Source: Acidaminococcales bacterium
Lineage (GTDB): Bacteria > Bacillota > Negativicutes > Acidaminococcales > JAISLQ01
Direction of reading: 5' to 3'
Assembly (NCBI GenBank): GCA_031290885.1
Contig: JAISLQ010000075.1
Location: 1-41,669, forward strand
Length of the DNA stretch: 41,669 bases
How positions within the stretch are numbered: the first letter of the stretch is position 1; every line of letters begins with the position of its first letter. The position numbers and the translations under genes are program-made. Below the pieces are notes generated by a model. That model saw only the letters and a program-made list of their open reading frames with translations. It made no database searches and was not told the DNA's origin. This document shows positions 31,941-40,484 of this stretch, piece by piece.

Positions 31941-32801
31941 ATGGACTTGCTCGCTATAAAGAAAATCGGTGTTGTCGGAAGCGGACTGATGGGCAACGGA
32001 ATAGCGCAGATTGTCGCTGCCGCAGGCTACGGCGTCGTGTTTTGCGATATATCGCAACAAAACCTGGACAAAGGCTACAAAGCAATCGCCGCGAGATTGG
32101 AAAAGGAAGTCAAAAACGGCAAACGGTCAAGCGCCTCGAAAGAGGAACTTCTGTCCAAGATTAAGGCCACGGTAAATTATGAAGATTTGGCGGACATCGA
32201 CTATCTGTATGAAGCGGTATTTGAAGAAATACGGACAAAAAAGGAACTGTATGGAAAAATAAGCAAAATATGCCAACCTGCTTGTATTTTTTCCACAAAC
32301 ACGTCCGGGCTGAGCATTTCGGAAATAGCTTCCGTTACCGACCGTCCCGACAAATTTATCGGCACGCACTTTTTCAACCCCGTGCCCGTGATGAAACTGC
32401 TGGAAATCATCCGCGGCTACGATACCTCTGACGCCACTTATGAAACAGCCGTTGCCGTCGGCAAGTCTATCGGCAAAGAAATCATTACCGTTGCGGAAGC
32501 GCCGCTGTTTTGCGTCAACAGGATACTGGTGCCGATGCTTAACGAAGCCATGTTCGTCCTATCGGAAGGAATCGCCACCAAAGAAGACATAGACAAGGGC
32601 ATGGCGCTTGGCGCCAATCACCCCATCGGGCCTTTGGCGCTGGCCGATTTGGTCGGGCTGGACACCTTGCTGCAGGTAATAAAAACTCTCTACGAAGAAA
32701 CCGGCGACAGCAAATACCGCCCCTGCCCCCTGCTGGTAAAAATGGTACGGGCCGGTAAATACGGCCGAAAAAACGGCAAAGGATTCTACGCCTATAACTA
32801 A
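31941..32801 (+). CDS. hbd: 3-hydroxybutyryl-CoA dehydrogenase
   Basis: A 286-aa NAD(P)-dependent enzyme with AAGGAG before the ATG. The Rossmann motif GVVGSGLMGNG lies at 10-20, the catalytic histidine is in GTHFFNPVPVM (H143) with a partner glutamate shortly after, and the C-terminal domain contains NHPIGPLALADLVGLD. Length and motifs match Hbd/PaaH of butyrate producers. It interconverts acetoacetyl-CoA and 3-hydroxybutyryl-CoA. With thiolase and the enoyl-CoA hydratase downstream it completes the C4 route. Confidence 0.92.
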   Translation: MDLLAIKKIGVVGSGLMGNGIAQIVAAAGYGVVFCDISQQNLDKGYKAIAARLEKEVKNGKRSSASKEELLSKIKATVNYEDLADIDYLYEAVFEEIRTKKELYGKISKICQPACIFSTNTSGLSISEIASVTDRPDKFIGTHFFNPVPVMKLLEIIRGYDTSDATYETAVAVGKSIGKEIITVAEAPLFCVNRILVPMLNEAMFVLSEGIATKEDIDKGMALGANHPIGPLALADLVGLDTLLQVIKTLYEETGDSKYRPCPLLVKMVRAGKYGRKNGKGFYAYN

Positions 32802-32876
32802 TGCGCAAAGGGCGGCAAACAATAATATGGCGCGGCTTTCCGTATCCGCAAAGACAAAAGGAGAAGTAACGCGAAA

Positions 32877-34031
32877 ATGGAGTTCAAGTTGACCGACATA
32901 CAAGAAATGGTACAGGAAACCGCGAGAGAAGTCGCCCAAAAAGTTATTTGGGGGCAAGTGGCGCAAATTGAAAAAGAAAGGCATATCTCCGACGGCATTG
33001 CCAAGGCCGTAGCGGACGCGGGCATTTTAGGGATCCCTTTCCCGGAAGAATATGGCGGCATCGATGCCGGTTATATCGCCCAAGCCCTCGCCTTCGAAGA
33101 AATCGCCAAAGTATCGCCAAGCGTCTCCTTGTCGCTTTTGGTCAGCGTTACCTGTCTGGAGGCCGTAAGGCATTACGGCAGCGCCGAGCAAAAAGAAAAA
33201 TACTTAAAAGCCGGCATTGAAGGGGAGTTCCGCGCATCGCTGGCATTTACGGAAGCCGGCACGGGTTCCGACCCGAAACAGATTCTCACCACTTACCGAA
33301 AGGAGGGCAGCGGGTTCGTAATAAACGGCGCAAAACGATTCATCACCAATGCCGCCTACAAAGGCCCCATTCTGCTTTTCGCCAAAAACGAACAAACCCT
33401 GCTGGTGTCCGCCTTCATGTTTGAAAAATTCACCGAAGGCTATTCGCTGTCAACGCCGTGGGACACGGTTGGCTGCCGGGGAAGCGCGATTTACGACATA
33501 TTTTTGGACGACGTGCGCATACCCGCATCCGCCTTGCTGGGCAAAGAAGCCGATGGGCACAAAATACTGCTGAGCAGCGTCGCCCATAGCAAAGTAGCCC
33601 TTTGCGCGACCTTCGTCGGCATTATGGCGGCAGGTTATGAGGCGGCGGTAAAATACGCCAAGGAAAAAACGCATCGCGGCGCCCCTATCGCCAAATTTCA
33701 ATCCATACAATTAAAAATCGCCACCATCGCGGCCATGGTGGAAAGCGCCCGGCTGATGACCTACAAACTCGCCGAAGAATCCGAAAACAGATCAAACATT
33801 GCCCGGATGAAGGCGTGGGTGGGGCTGGCAAAAGCTTATGTGTCGGACATCGCGGTTGAATGTAACTCCATGGTCATGAAAGTGCTCGGCCCTTACGGCG
33901 TTACGGAAGAATTTTTAGTGGAAAAGTATATGCGGGACGCTTTGATCGCCCCCAATATCGAAGGCGTGTCGGACATGCAGCGGGTAATCGCTGCGGGCTA
34001 CATCCTCAATTCCGATGATTTGTTGATTTGA
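32877..34031 (+). CDS. Acyl-CoA dehydrogenase 3
   Basis: A 384-aa flavoprotein behind AAAGGAG. Motifs: AFTEAGTGSDPKQ, GAKRFITNAAYKG and the catalytic glutamate in PNIEGVSDMQR (E362). It is a paralogue of dehydrogenase 2: many blocks match nearly word for word, for example FQSIQLKIATIAAMVESAR against FQAIQLKTANLAAKVESAR. The two may act on successive or related acyl-CoAs. It is followed by the permease gene 57 bases on. Confidence 0.88.
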   Translation: MEFKLTDIQEMVQETAREVAQKVIWGQVAQIEKERHISDGIAKAVADAGILGIPFPEEYGGIDAGYIAQALAFEEIAKVSPSVSLSLLVSVTCLEAVRHYGSAEQKEKYLKAGIEGEFRASLAFTEAGTGSDPKQILTTYRKEGSGFVINGAKRFITNAAYKGPILLFAKNEQTLLVSAFMFEKFTEGYSLSTPWDTVGCRGSAIYDIFLDDVRIPASALLGKEADGHKILLSSVAHSKVALCATFVGIMAAGYEAAVKYAKEKTHRGAPIAKFQSIQLKIATIAAMVESARLMTYKLAEESENRSNIARMKAWVGLAKAYVSDIAVECNSMVMKVLGPYGVTEEFLVEKYMRDALIAPNIEGVSDMQRVIAAGYILNSDDLLI

Positions 34032-34088
34032 TCTGCCTTCGCTTGTTGCAATTGCCCTTGTAATTATTGTGAGAAGGAGATGATACCC

Positions 34089-35480
34089 ATGCCTATAATC
34101 AAACGCAAAGACGGCGAAGAGGCTCCGTATATCCCTTGCGGCCCTTTCAAACTGCGTTTGCCCTTCCTGCATTTCAACCTCATGCCGGCCATCATTTTGC
34201 AAGGTTTGTTCATAGTGGCTTTGAACGTGGCTTCCATCCCGTTCATGCAGCAGTGCATCCCCGGGCTGGAATACGAAGAATACGTTGCCATGATGCTGAC
34301 CTTCGACATCATGATCACCTTGGAAGTCATGTTCGGCAATCCCACCTATTCGGGCTACATCACGCCGGGCATACCATTGGTCATCGCCTTCGTAACCAGC
34401 TATCCGACGACGGACGAGCGCATTTACGCCATCACGGCGCTGGCCGTGGAGCTGACCGTAGTGTTTGCCTTTCTGGGCGCCACCGGCCTGGCGAACAAAA
34501 TCATGGCGAAAATTCCCGACTGGTTTAAAGGCGGCGTCATGTACGGCGCTTGTTTCTCGGCGCTGACCACCGTGTTTTCCCCGACGGGGAGACTGGCGGG
34601 GCAGTGGTATTGCGGCGCGGCCGCCTGCCTCGTCTTGCTGTTCGTAACCTATTCCGTCCATATCGCCAAGAAAAAGCAGCAGAGCAAAACCATCTCCACC
34701 ATTTGCGCGCAAGGCGTCGTCATTGGCTGTGTCGTGGGCATCGTGATCGGCCACTTTACCGGCGAGCTGAAAGTGGCGGAAATTGAATGGGGGATCAATT
34801 CCCTGGTTCCGCTGATCAGCGCCATGGAGAAAGCGTCCATCTTTACTCACGGCGTACCGCCCCTCGAATTTTGGATCGCCGCCATACCGACATTGTGCGT
34901 GGAATACATCATCGCGTTCGGCGACTTCATACTGGCCGACTCTGTCTTTAACGAATGCAACAAAGTCCGCACCGACGAGAAAATTGAGTACAGCCCCAAC
35001 CGTTCCAGCATTATCTGCGGCATCCGCAATGCTTTGATGGCCTTCACCGTCCCTTCGCCGACCATGGCCGGCCCCATCTGGGCGGGCGGCTGCATAACCA
35101 TCGGCGAGCTTTACAAAGAAGGCCGGTCGCGGATGGACGGCATCTACGACGGCATGTTCAGCCTGATTATCGGCCCCACGATATTTAACTTCCTGCGGCC
35201 GTGCACCTCTTTCTTCAGGCCCATTGGCTCCCTGGGCGCCGCCTTGCTTTTGGCCGTGCAGGGTTTCGCGACCGGGATCATCGCCAACGGCTATGTGAAG
35301 GGGAAAATTGAAACCGGCATCGCCATCAGCATGGGCATGGCGATGAATCTGCAATCCACCGCCGTCGGCTTGTTCGTAGGCATCCTTATGTACCTGATTT
35401 TGGGCGCGGAAGAAGACGAACGCCGGCGGGAGGCAAAATTGGCGTTTGCCAGCGGCGCGCAAGACAGAAATATCGAATAG
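34089..35480 (+). CDS. Multi-pass membrane permease, substrate unknown
   Basis: A 463-aa integral membrane protein. The ATG at 34,089 is chosen because AAGGAG abuts the in-frame ATG at 34,080. Roughly ten to twelve hydrophobic segments are visible (for example IILQGLFIVALNVASIPF, ALAVELTVVFAFLGA, GAAACLVLLFVTYSV, GVVIGCVVGIVIG). A large polar part between them includes FNECNKVRTDEKIEYSP. The overall style recalls inverted-repeat transporters of the nucleobase/sulphate (UraA/SulP) type, but no diagnostic motif was recognised, so the family is left open. It sits between acyl-CoA dehydrogenase 3 and a crotonase gene, so the acid used by the cluster is its most likely cargo. Confidence 0.75.
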   Translation: MPIIKRKDGEEAPYIPCGPFKLRLPFLHFNLMPAIILQGLFIVALNVASIPFMQQCIPGLEYEEYVAMMLTFDIMITLEVMFGNPTYSGYITPGIPLVIAFVTSYPTTDERIYAITALAVELTVVFAFLGATGLANKIMAKIPDWFKGGVMYGACFSALTTVFSPTGRLAGQWYCGAAACLVLLFVTYSVHIAKKKQQSKTISTICAQGVVIGCVVGIVIGHFTGELKVAEIEWGINSLVPLISAMEKASIFTHGVPPLEFWIAAIPTLCVEYIIAFGDFILADSVFNECNKVRTDEKIEYSPNRSSIICGIRNALMAFTVPSPTMAGPIWAGGCITIGELYKEGRSRMDGIYDGMFSLIIGPTIFNFLRPCTSFFRPIGSLGAALLLAVQGFATGIIANGYVKGKIETGIAISMGMAMNLQSTAVGLFVGILMYLILGAEEDERRREAKLAFASGAQDRNIE

Positions 35481-35575
35481 GCCCTTAGGCCACCGGCGGC
35501 AAAGCCCCGGACAAACGGGCAGCGCCCAGGCGGCAAGGCAAAGCAATTATCCCATTAATTAAGGAGGCTTTAATT

Positions 35576-36427
35576 ATGAGCTACGAAACGATCAAGTCCG
35601 AAGTCGCCGACAAAGTCGCGACCATTACCTTGAACCGGCCCAACAACATGAACTCCTTCAACCCCCTGATGTGCGACGAACTGCTGGACGCTTTCAACAA
35701 GGCGGACGAAAACGACAATGTCCGGGTGGTAATCGTTACCGGCGCGGGCAAAGCGTTTTGCGCCGGCAGCGATTTGAGCGGCGACCCGTTTGACTATTCC
35801 AAGACGAACATCTTCGCGCACCGGGACACCGGCGGACAGGTTTCCCTCCGAATATACGACATGAAAAAACCGGTCATCGGCGCGATTAACGGCGCCGCGG
35901 TCGGCGTGGGCATAACCATGACCCTGCCCATGGACATCCGCGTCATATCGGAAAAAGCAAAAATAGGGTTTGTTTTCGCCAGCCGGGGCATTATCAACGA
36001 AGGCTGCAGCGGCTGGTTTTTGCCAAGGCTGGTCGGCGCGGGCAAAGCGGTGGAATGGGTGGCGACCGGGCGCATCATCAGCGGCGCCGAAGTGCTCGAT
36101 TCCGGCCTGGCCACCTATATGGTGCCGCCCGAAGAAGTATACGCGAAAGCGCTGGTCATAGCGCACGAAATCGTCAACAACACGGCGCCCGTGTCGGTGG
36201 CCATGGCCAGACAGTTGATGTGGAAAATGCTGGGCGAGTCGCATCCCATGGCATCGCACAAACTTGAGTCCATGACCCTGCAATGGATAGGGACTTCCCC
36301 GGATGCCCTTGAAGGCGTAAAATCCTTCCTTGAGAAGCGCCCCCCGAATTACTCCATGAAACCGTCGAAAGAAATGCCGCCTTATTATCCGTGGTGGGAC
36401 GCGAAAGGATTTCCCAAAATGCTTTGA
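35576..36427 (+). CDS. Crotonase-fold protein with atypical active site
   Basis: A 283-aa protein with AAGGAGG before the ATG. It has the crotonase core (FCAGSDLSGD, INGAAVGVGITMTLPMD). The two hydratase glutamates are replaced (T114 and F135 by alignment), while a Glu lies in GIINEGCSGWFLPRLVG (E142), where isomerases carry Asp or Glu. The C-terminus is extended by about 20 residues (MKPSKEMPPYYPWWDAKGFP), rich in Pro/Trp/Tyr. It could be an isomerase, hydrolase or ring-acting member; a simple 2-enoyl-CoA hydratase is unlikely. It is followed by EtfB2/EtfA2. Confidence 0.8.
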   Translation: MSYETIKSEVADKVATITLNRPNNMNSFNPLMCDELLDAFNKADENDNVRVVIVTGAGKAFCAGSDLSGDPFDYSKTNIFAHRDTGGQVSLRIYDMKKPVIGAINGAAVGVGITMTLPMDIRVISEKAKIGFVFASRGIINEGCSGWFLPRLVGAGKAVEWVATGRIISGAEVLDSGLATYMVPPEEVYAKALVIAHEIVNNTAPVSVAMARQLMWKMLGESHPMASHKLESMTLQWIGTSPDALEGVKSFLEKRPPNYSMKPSKEMPPYYPWWDAKGFPKML

Positions 36428-36488
36428 TCTGGCCAAGGCTTCATTCAGCGCGCGTCAAATCTCCCGCTGAATAATTTCGCGCCGCGCC

Positions 36489-36530
36489 CCGCCGCCCTTG
36501 AGACGTCCGCTTCCCGGATACGGGCGGCGG
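36489..36530 (+). promoter_or_regulatory. GC-rich hairpin before etfB2
   Basis: CCGCCGCCC (36,489-36,497) pairs with GGGCGGCGG (36,522-36,530), loop of 24; outer bases CGCCCC/GGGGCG could extend it. It lies in the 155-base gap before etfB2, and may be an attenuator or processing site. Confidence 0.45.
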
Positions 36531-36582
36531 CCTTAGGGGCGGCCCGGCCCGGCAATAAAACACGTTAAGGATGAATAATGCC

Positions 36583-37380
36583 ATGAACATATTGGTCTGC
36601 GTAAAGCAAGTGCCTGACACGACGGAAATCAAAATTGATCCGGCAACAAATACGCTCATTCGGGCAGGCGTGCCCAGCATCGTGAACACTTTTGACGGTT
36701 TTGCCCTAGAAATGGCGGCAAGGTTGGCGCAAGCGAGCGGCGGCCGGGTAGCCGTCGTCAGCATGGGGCCGGAACAAGCCAAAGAAGCGCTTAGAAGCTG
36801 TTTGGCCTTGGGCGCGCAAAAAGCCTATTTAGTTAGCGACGGAAAATTTGGCGGCTCGGATACATTGGCCACCAGCTATATTTTGTCCGGGGCTGTTTCG
36901 GAAATGGAAAAAAGGGAAGGCGCGTTTGATCTTATTTTTTGCGGCAAACAGGCGATAGACGGCGATACCGCCCAAGTAGGGCCGGAATTGGCCGAATGGC
37001 TTGACTTGCCGCAAATCACTTGCGCCTTGGACGTGATTTTGTCTGACGGCAAGGTTCAGGTCAAAAGAGAGTCCGACGAAGGCTATGAAGTAGTCGAAAC
37101 TTCCTGCCCGGCCGTTATAACGGTTACAAAACCGTCTTTTGGGCCAAGGATCGCTTCCATTAAAGATAAAATAAAAGCCAAACAATCCGAAATCGTTAAA
37201 CTGACGCTTAACGAAATAAAACTGGATCAAAACCGGATCGGCCTGAAAGGTTCGCCCACCAAAGTAAAAAAGACTTTCACCCCGTCAACGCAAAAGCATT
37301 GCGTCAAAATAGAAGAACAAACCGCCGCGGCGTCCGCCGCCAAATTAATGAAGCTTTTGTCGGACGCGGCAGTATTGTAA
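36583..37380 (+). CDS. etfB: Electron transfer flavoprotein beta subunit, second copy
   Basis: A 265-aa EtfB. The ATG at 36,583 (MNILVCVKQVPDTTEIKI) is preferred to 36,571, which abuts the AAGGA site. The signature is the standard one, GKQAIDGDTAQVGPELAEWL (121-140). The sequence style resembles EtfB of Acidaminococcus and Megasphaera, which bifurcate electrons between crotonyl-CoA and ferredoxin. With EtfA2 fifteen bases downstream it forms the second Etf. Confidence 0.92.
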   Translation: MNILVCVKQVPDTTEIKIDPATNTLIRAGVPSIVNTFDGFALEMAARLAQASGGRVAVVSMGPEQAKEALRSCLALGAQKAYLVSDGKFGGSDTLATSYILSGAVSEMEKREGAFDLIFCGKQAIDGDTAQVGPELAEWLDLPQITCALDVILSDGKVQVKRESDEGYEVVETSCPAVITVTKPSFGPRIASIKDKIKAKQSEIVKLTLNEIKLDQNRIGLKGSPTKVKKTFTPSTQKHCVKIEEQTAAASAAKLMKLLSDAAVL

Positions 37381-37395
37381 GAAGGGCTGAGCATT

Positions 37396-38409
37396 ATGGC
37401 AATTACAGATTACAAGGACCTGTGGGTATTCATTGAAGCAAAAGACGGCAAAATTAAGCCGGTCAGCCTGGAATTGTTAAATCCCGGCCGAAAGCTGGCC
37501 GATTCTATGGGCGAGATGCTATGCGCCGTCGTGATTGCCGACAATTGCGCTGAAATATGCCAAATAGTGGAAAATTACGGCGTGGATAAAATTTACACGG
37601 CAGAAAACCGGGCGTACGCAGATTATCATACCGAGCCTTATACAAACGCCCTTTATAAGTTAGTTGAAAAATACAAGCCGTCGGCGATTTTGATCGGCGC
37701 GACCAACAACGGACGGGACATGGGGCCGCGCTTGGCTTGCCGCTTGAAAACCGGCCTGACGGCGGATTGCACCGGGCTTGCCATTGACGATATTGCCGGG
37801 CATGTGGCGTGGACCCGCCCGGCTTTTGGCGGCAACCTGATGGCTACCATCATGTGCCCCGACACTAGGCCGCAAATCGGCACCGTGCGCCCGGGCGTTT
37901 TCAAAAAAGCGGCGGCCGGCGGCAAAAAAGCGGCGGAAATTATTCGCTTTGCCGAAAAAATTGACACAACCGCGCGCACGAAAAAAATCCTGAACGTCAA
38001 AGAAGCCGGCCGGGATTTGGCGAATATCGAGGAAGCCGAAATCATCGTCTCCGGCGGCCGGGGCCTCGGCAAAGCGGAAAACTTTTCCTATATACGCGAA
38101 TTGGCCGATGTTTTAGGCGGCGCGGTCGGCGCGTCCAGGGCGGCGGTTGACGCGGGCTGGATACCGCATGTCCATCAAGTCGGGCAAACCGGCAAGACAG
38201 TAGGCCCGAAACTTTACATAGCGTGCGGCATTTCCGGCGCCATACAGCATTTGGCCGGCATCTCCGGCGCCGACAGGGTCATTGCCATCAACAAAGACCC
38301 GCAAGCGCCTATATTTTCTTGCGCCGACTACGGCATCGTCGGCAATCTGTTTGACGTCATTCCGGCGCTGGTCGCCGAATACAAAAAAGCAAAACAAGCA
38401 AAGCAATAA
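37396..38409 (+). CDS. etfA: Electron transfer flavoprotein alpha subunit, second copy
   Basis: A 337-aa EtfA. It has LKTGLTADCTGLAID and TRPAFGGNLMATIMCPDTRP in the N-terminal half, and GGRGLGKAENF, GASRAAVDAGWIPHVHQVGQ and SGAIQHLAGISGADRVIAIN in the FAD domain. The N-terminal segments match bifurcating EtfA of Acidaminococcus-type butyrate producers more closely than EtfA1 does. Bifurcation cannot be proven from sequence alone. Confidence 0.92.
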   Translation: MAITDYKDLWVFIEAKDGKIKPVSLELLNPGRKLADSMGEMLCAVVIADNCAEICQIVENYGVDKIYTAENRAYADYHTEPYTNALYKLVEKYKPSAILIGATNNGRDMGPRLACRLKTGLTADCTGLAIDDIAGHVAWTRPAFGGNLMATIMCPDTRPQIGTVRPGVFKKAAAGGKKAAEIIRFAEKIDTTARTKKILNVKEAGRDLANIEEAEIIVSGGRGLGKAENFSYIRELADVLGGAVGASRAAVDAGWIPHVHQVGQTGKTVGPKLYIACGISGAIQHLAGISGADRVIAINKDPQAPIFSCADYGIVGNLFDVIPALVAEYKKAKQAKQ

Positions 38410-38459
38410 AAAAAGTATGGATAGAGAGCCATATTATAAACGCAAAGGATGGGTAAATT

Positions 38460-39665
38460 ATGGGCGCCGAAAAAACAAAAAACATTATTAAAGATGTTGT
38501 TATCGTAGGAATGTGCCGGACGGCCATCGGTAAATTTCAAGGTTCTTTGTCTTCCGTGCCGGCCGTGGAGCTGGCCAAAACAGTTTCGGCGGCGGCTATT
38601 AAAAGGGCGGGCGCCGCCCCTGAAAACATCGATGAAGTCGTGCTTGGCACCGTTTATAAACACGGCATGAAAGGAAACCCCGCGCGGCAAGTGCAACTGG
38701 CCTTGGGCATACCGATAGCGGGCGCGGCGGTAACGGTCGAGCAGCAATGCGCTTCCAGCATGCGCGCCTTGGAAATAGCCTGCCAGCAAATACAACTGGG
38801 CAAAACGGAAGCCGCCCTGGTTTGCGGCGTGGAAAGCATGTCCAATGTCCCCTATATGTTGCTGAACGCGCGCAAAGGATTTGTCATCGGCCCGTCGCGG
38901 GCGGAGGACGCCATGCAGTACGACGCTTTGACGGATGCCTTCTCCGGCGAAAGCATCATGCGGACAGCCGAAAACGTTGCGCAAAAATACAACGCCAGCC
39001 GCAAAGAACAGGATGAATACGCCCTGTTAAGCCAGCAAAGAGCCGATGCCGCCATAAAGGCAGGCGTTTTCAAAGAAGAGATCATACCTGTTGAAATAAA
39101 AACGCGCAAAGGCACGGTCGTTTTTGATACCGACGAGCATCCGCGCGCCGTCACCCTCCAAGAACTTTCCGCGCTTAAACCGGCCTTCATGAAAGACGGC
39201 ACGGTAACGGCGGGCAACGCCTCCGGCATCAACGACGGCGCCAGCGCGGCGGTGATAATGTCCGAAGACAAAGCCAAAAGCCTTGGCCTCAAGCCGCTGG
39301 CGCGCATCCTGTCAACGGCAACGGCTGGCTGCGCGCCGGAACTAATGGGAATAGGCCCTATTTACGCCATTCCCAAAGCCATTGAATTGGCCGGGCTGCA
39401 AAAGGGCGACATCGACTATTATGAAATAAACGAAGCTTTCGCCGCGCAGGTAGTGCCGTGCCTTAAAATACTGGAAATACCTCTCGGGCAGGTAAACGCG
39501 AACGGATCCGGCATCGCGCTGGGGCATCCCGTAGGCATGACCGGCTTGCGCCTGATCATCAGCGGTTATTATGAACTGAAGCGCCGGGGGATGAAAATCG
39601 GCTGCGCTTCGCTTTGCGCGGGCGGCGGCCCGGCGATGGCGGCCGTATATGAAGTTATAAATTAA
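38460..39665 (+). CDS. thlA: Acetyl-CoA acetyltransferase (thiolase)
   Basis: A 401-aa thiolase with AAAGGATGGG before the ATG. The nucleophile is in VEQQCASSMRALEIA (C97); NEAFAAQ, GSGIALGHPVGMTG (H356) and SLCAGGGPAMA (C386) complete the catalytic set. It condenses two acetyl-CoA to acetoacetyl-CoA, or cleaves acetoacetyl-CoA or another 3-ketoacyl-CoA in the other direction. The N-terminus is about eight residues longer than usual. It follows etfA2 by 50 bases and precedes the hydratase by 25. Confidence 0.93.
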   Translation: MGAEKTKNIIKDVVIVGMCRTAIGKFQGSLSSVPAVELAKTVSAAAIKRAGAAPENIDEVVLGTVYKHGMKGNPARQVQLALGIPIAGAAVTVEQQCASSMRALEIACQQIQLGKTEAALVCGVESMSNVPYMLLNARKGFVIGPSRAEDAMQYDALTDAFSGESIMRTAENVAQKYNASRKEQDEYALLSQQRADAAIKAGVFKEEIIPVEIKTRKGTVVFDTDEHPRAVTLQELSALKPAFMKDGTVTAGNASGINDGASAAVIMSEDKAKSLGLKPLARILSTATAGCAPELMGIGPIYAIPKAIELAGLQKGDIDYYEINEAFAAQVVPCLKILEIPLGQVNANGSGIALGHPVGMTGLRLIISGYYELKRRGMKIGCASLCAGGGPAMAAVYEVIN

Positions 39666-39690
39666 AAGAATGTGAGGGGTATTGCAGCCT

Positions 39691-40470
39691 ATGGAATTTG
39701 AAACGCTTAAACTTTCCCATGACGATTTTATATCCACGGTCACCATTGACAATCCGCCGATCAACGCCATTGACGCAAGGGCTGTCGAAGATTTGGACGC
39801 GGCTTTCTCCGAACTGGCCAATAGGGAAAATTTGCGCGCCGTGATACTGGCCAGCGCGTTAAAAAAAGTTTTCATCGCGGGCGCGGATATAAACCAATTT
39901 ATCGCTTGGAAGAAAAAAGACGGCATCATGGTTACCAGCAGGGGGCACGAGGTATTAAGAAAAATCGCGCATTTCAGCAAACCCGTCATCTGCGCCATCA
40001 ACGGCGTTGCTTTTGGCGGCGGCCTGGAAATAGCCTTGGCTTGCGATATAAGGGTAATCGACAAAAAGGCGCAGGTCGGCCTTCCGGAAACAGGATTGGG
40101 CGTCGTGCCCGGCTACGGCGGAACACAAAGGCTGCCGCGGCTGGTTGGCCCGGGCATGGCCAAAAAATTGATTCTCACGGCACAAGCCATCGGCGCGGAA
40201 GAAGCTTATAGAATAGGGATCGCGGAGGTGCTCGCCGAAGCGGGGGAATGTCTGGCCGAAGCGAGGAAAATGGCGGAAAGGATAAGCGCGCAAGCTCCCC
40301 TGGCCATCTCCGCCGGGAAAAGATGCGTGGACTTCGCCATGGAAGAATCCTTAGAGGACGGCATTAAATTTGAAATACAGTCCGTGGGCGAACTTGCCGA
40401 CACGGAAGACAAAACGGAAGGCTCGTCCGCTTTTTTGGAAAAACGGCCGGCCGTATTCAAGAATAAGTAA
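39691..40470 (+). CDS. crt: Enoyl-CoA hydratase (crotonase)
   Basis: A 259-aa protein; the ATG at 39,691 is preferred to an upstream TTG because GAGGGG lies eleven bases before it. It is the only crotonase in the cluster with both catalytic glutamates: FGGGLEIALACD (E113) and GLPETGLGVVPGYGGTQRLP (E133). It hydrates crotonyl-CoA (or similar) to 3-hydroxyacyl-CoA. With thlA and hbd it provides the classical C4 steps. Confidence 0.9.
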   Translation: MEFETLKLSHDDFISTVTIDNPPINAIDARAVEDLDAAFSELANRENLRAVILASALKKVFIAGADINQFIAWKKKDGIMVTSRGHEVLRKIAHFSKPVICAINGVAFGGGLEIALACDIRVIDKKAQVGLPETGLGVVPGYGGTQRLPRLVGPGMAKKLILTAQAIGAEEAYRIGIAEVLAEAGECLAEARKMAERISAQAPLAISAGKRCVDFAMEESLEDGIKFEIQSVGELADTEDKTEGSSAFLEKRPAVFKNK

Positions 40471-40484
40471 CATAGGCGGAATTT

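Noticed and set aside
33915-35546. 543-aa minus-strand open frame opposite the permease gene
   Set aside because: Shadow frame rich in His/Gly/Asp; the plus-strand gene has clear membrane segments and a ribosome site.
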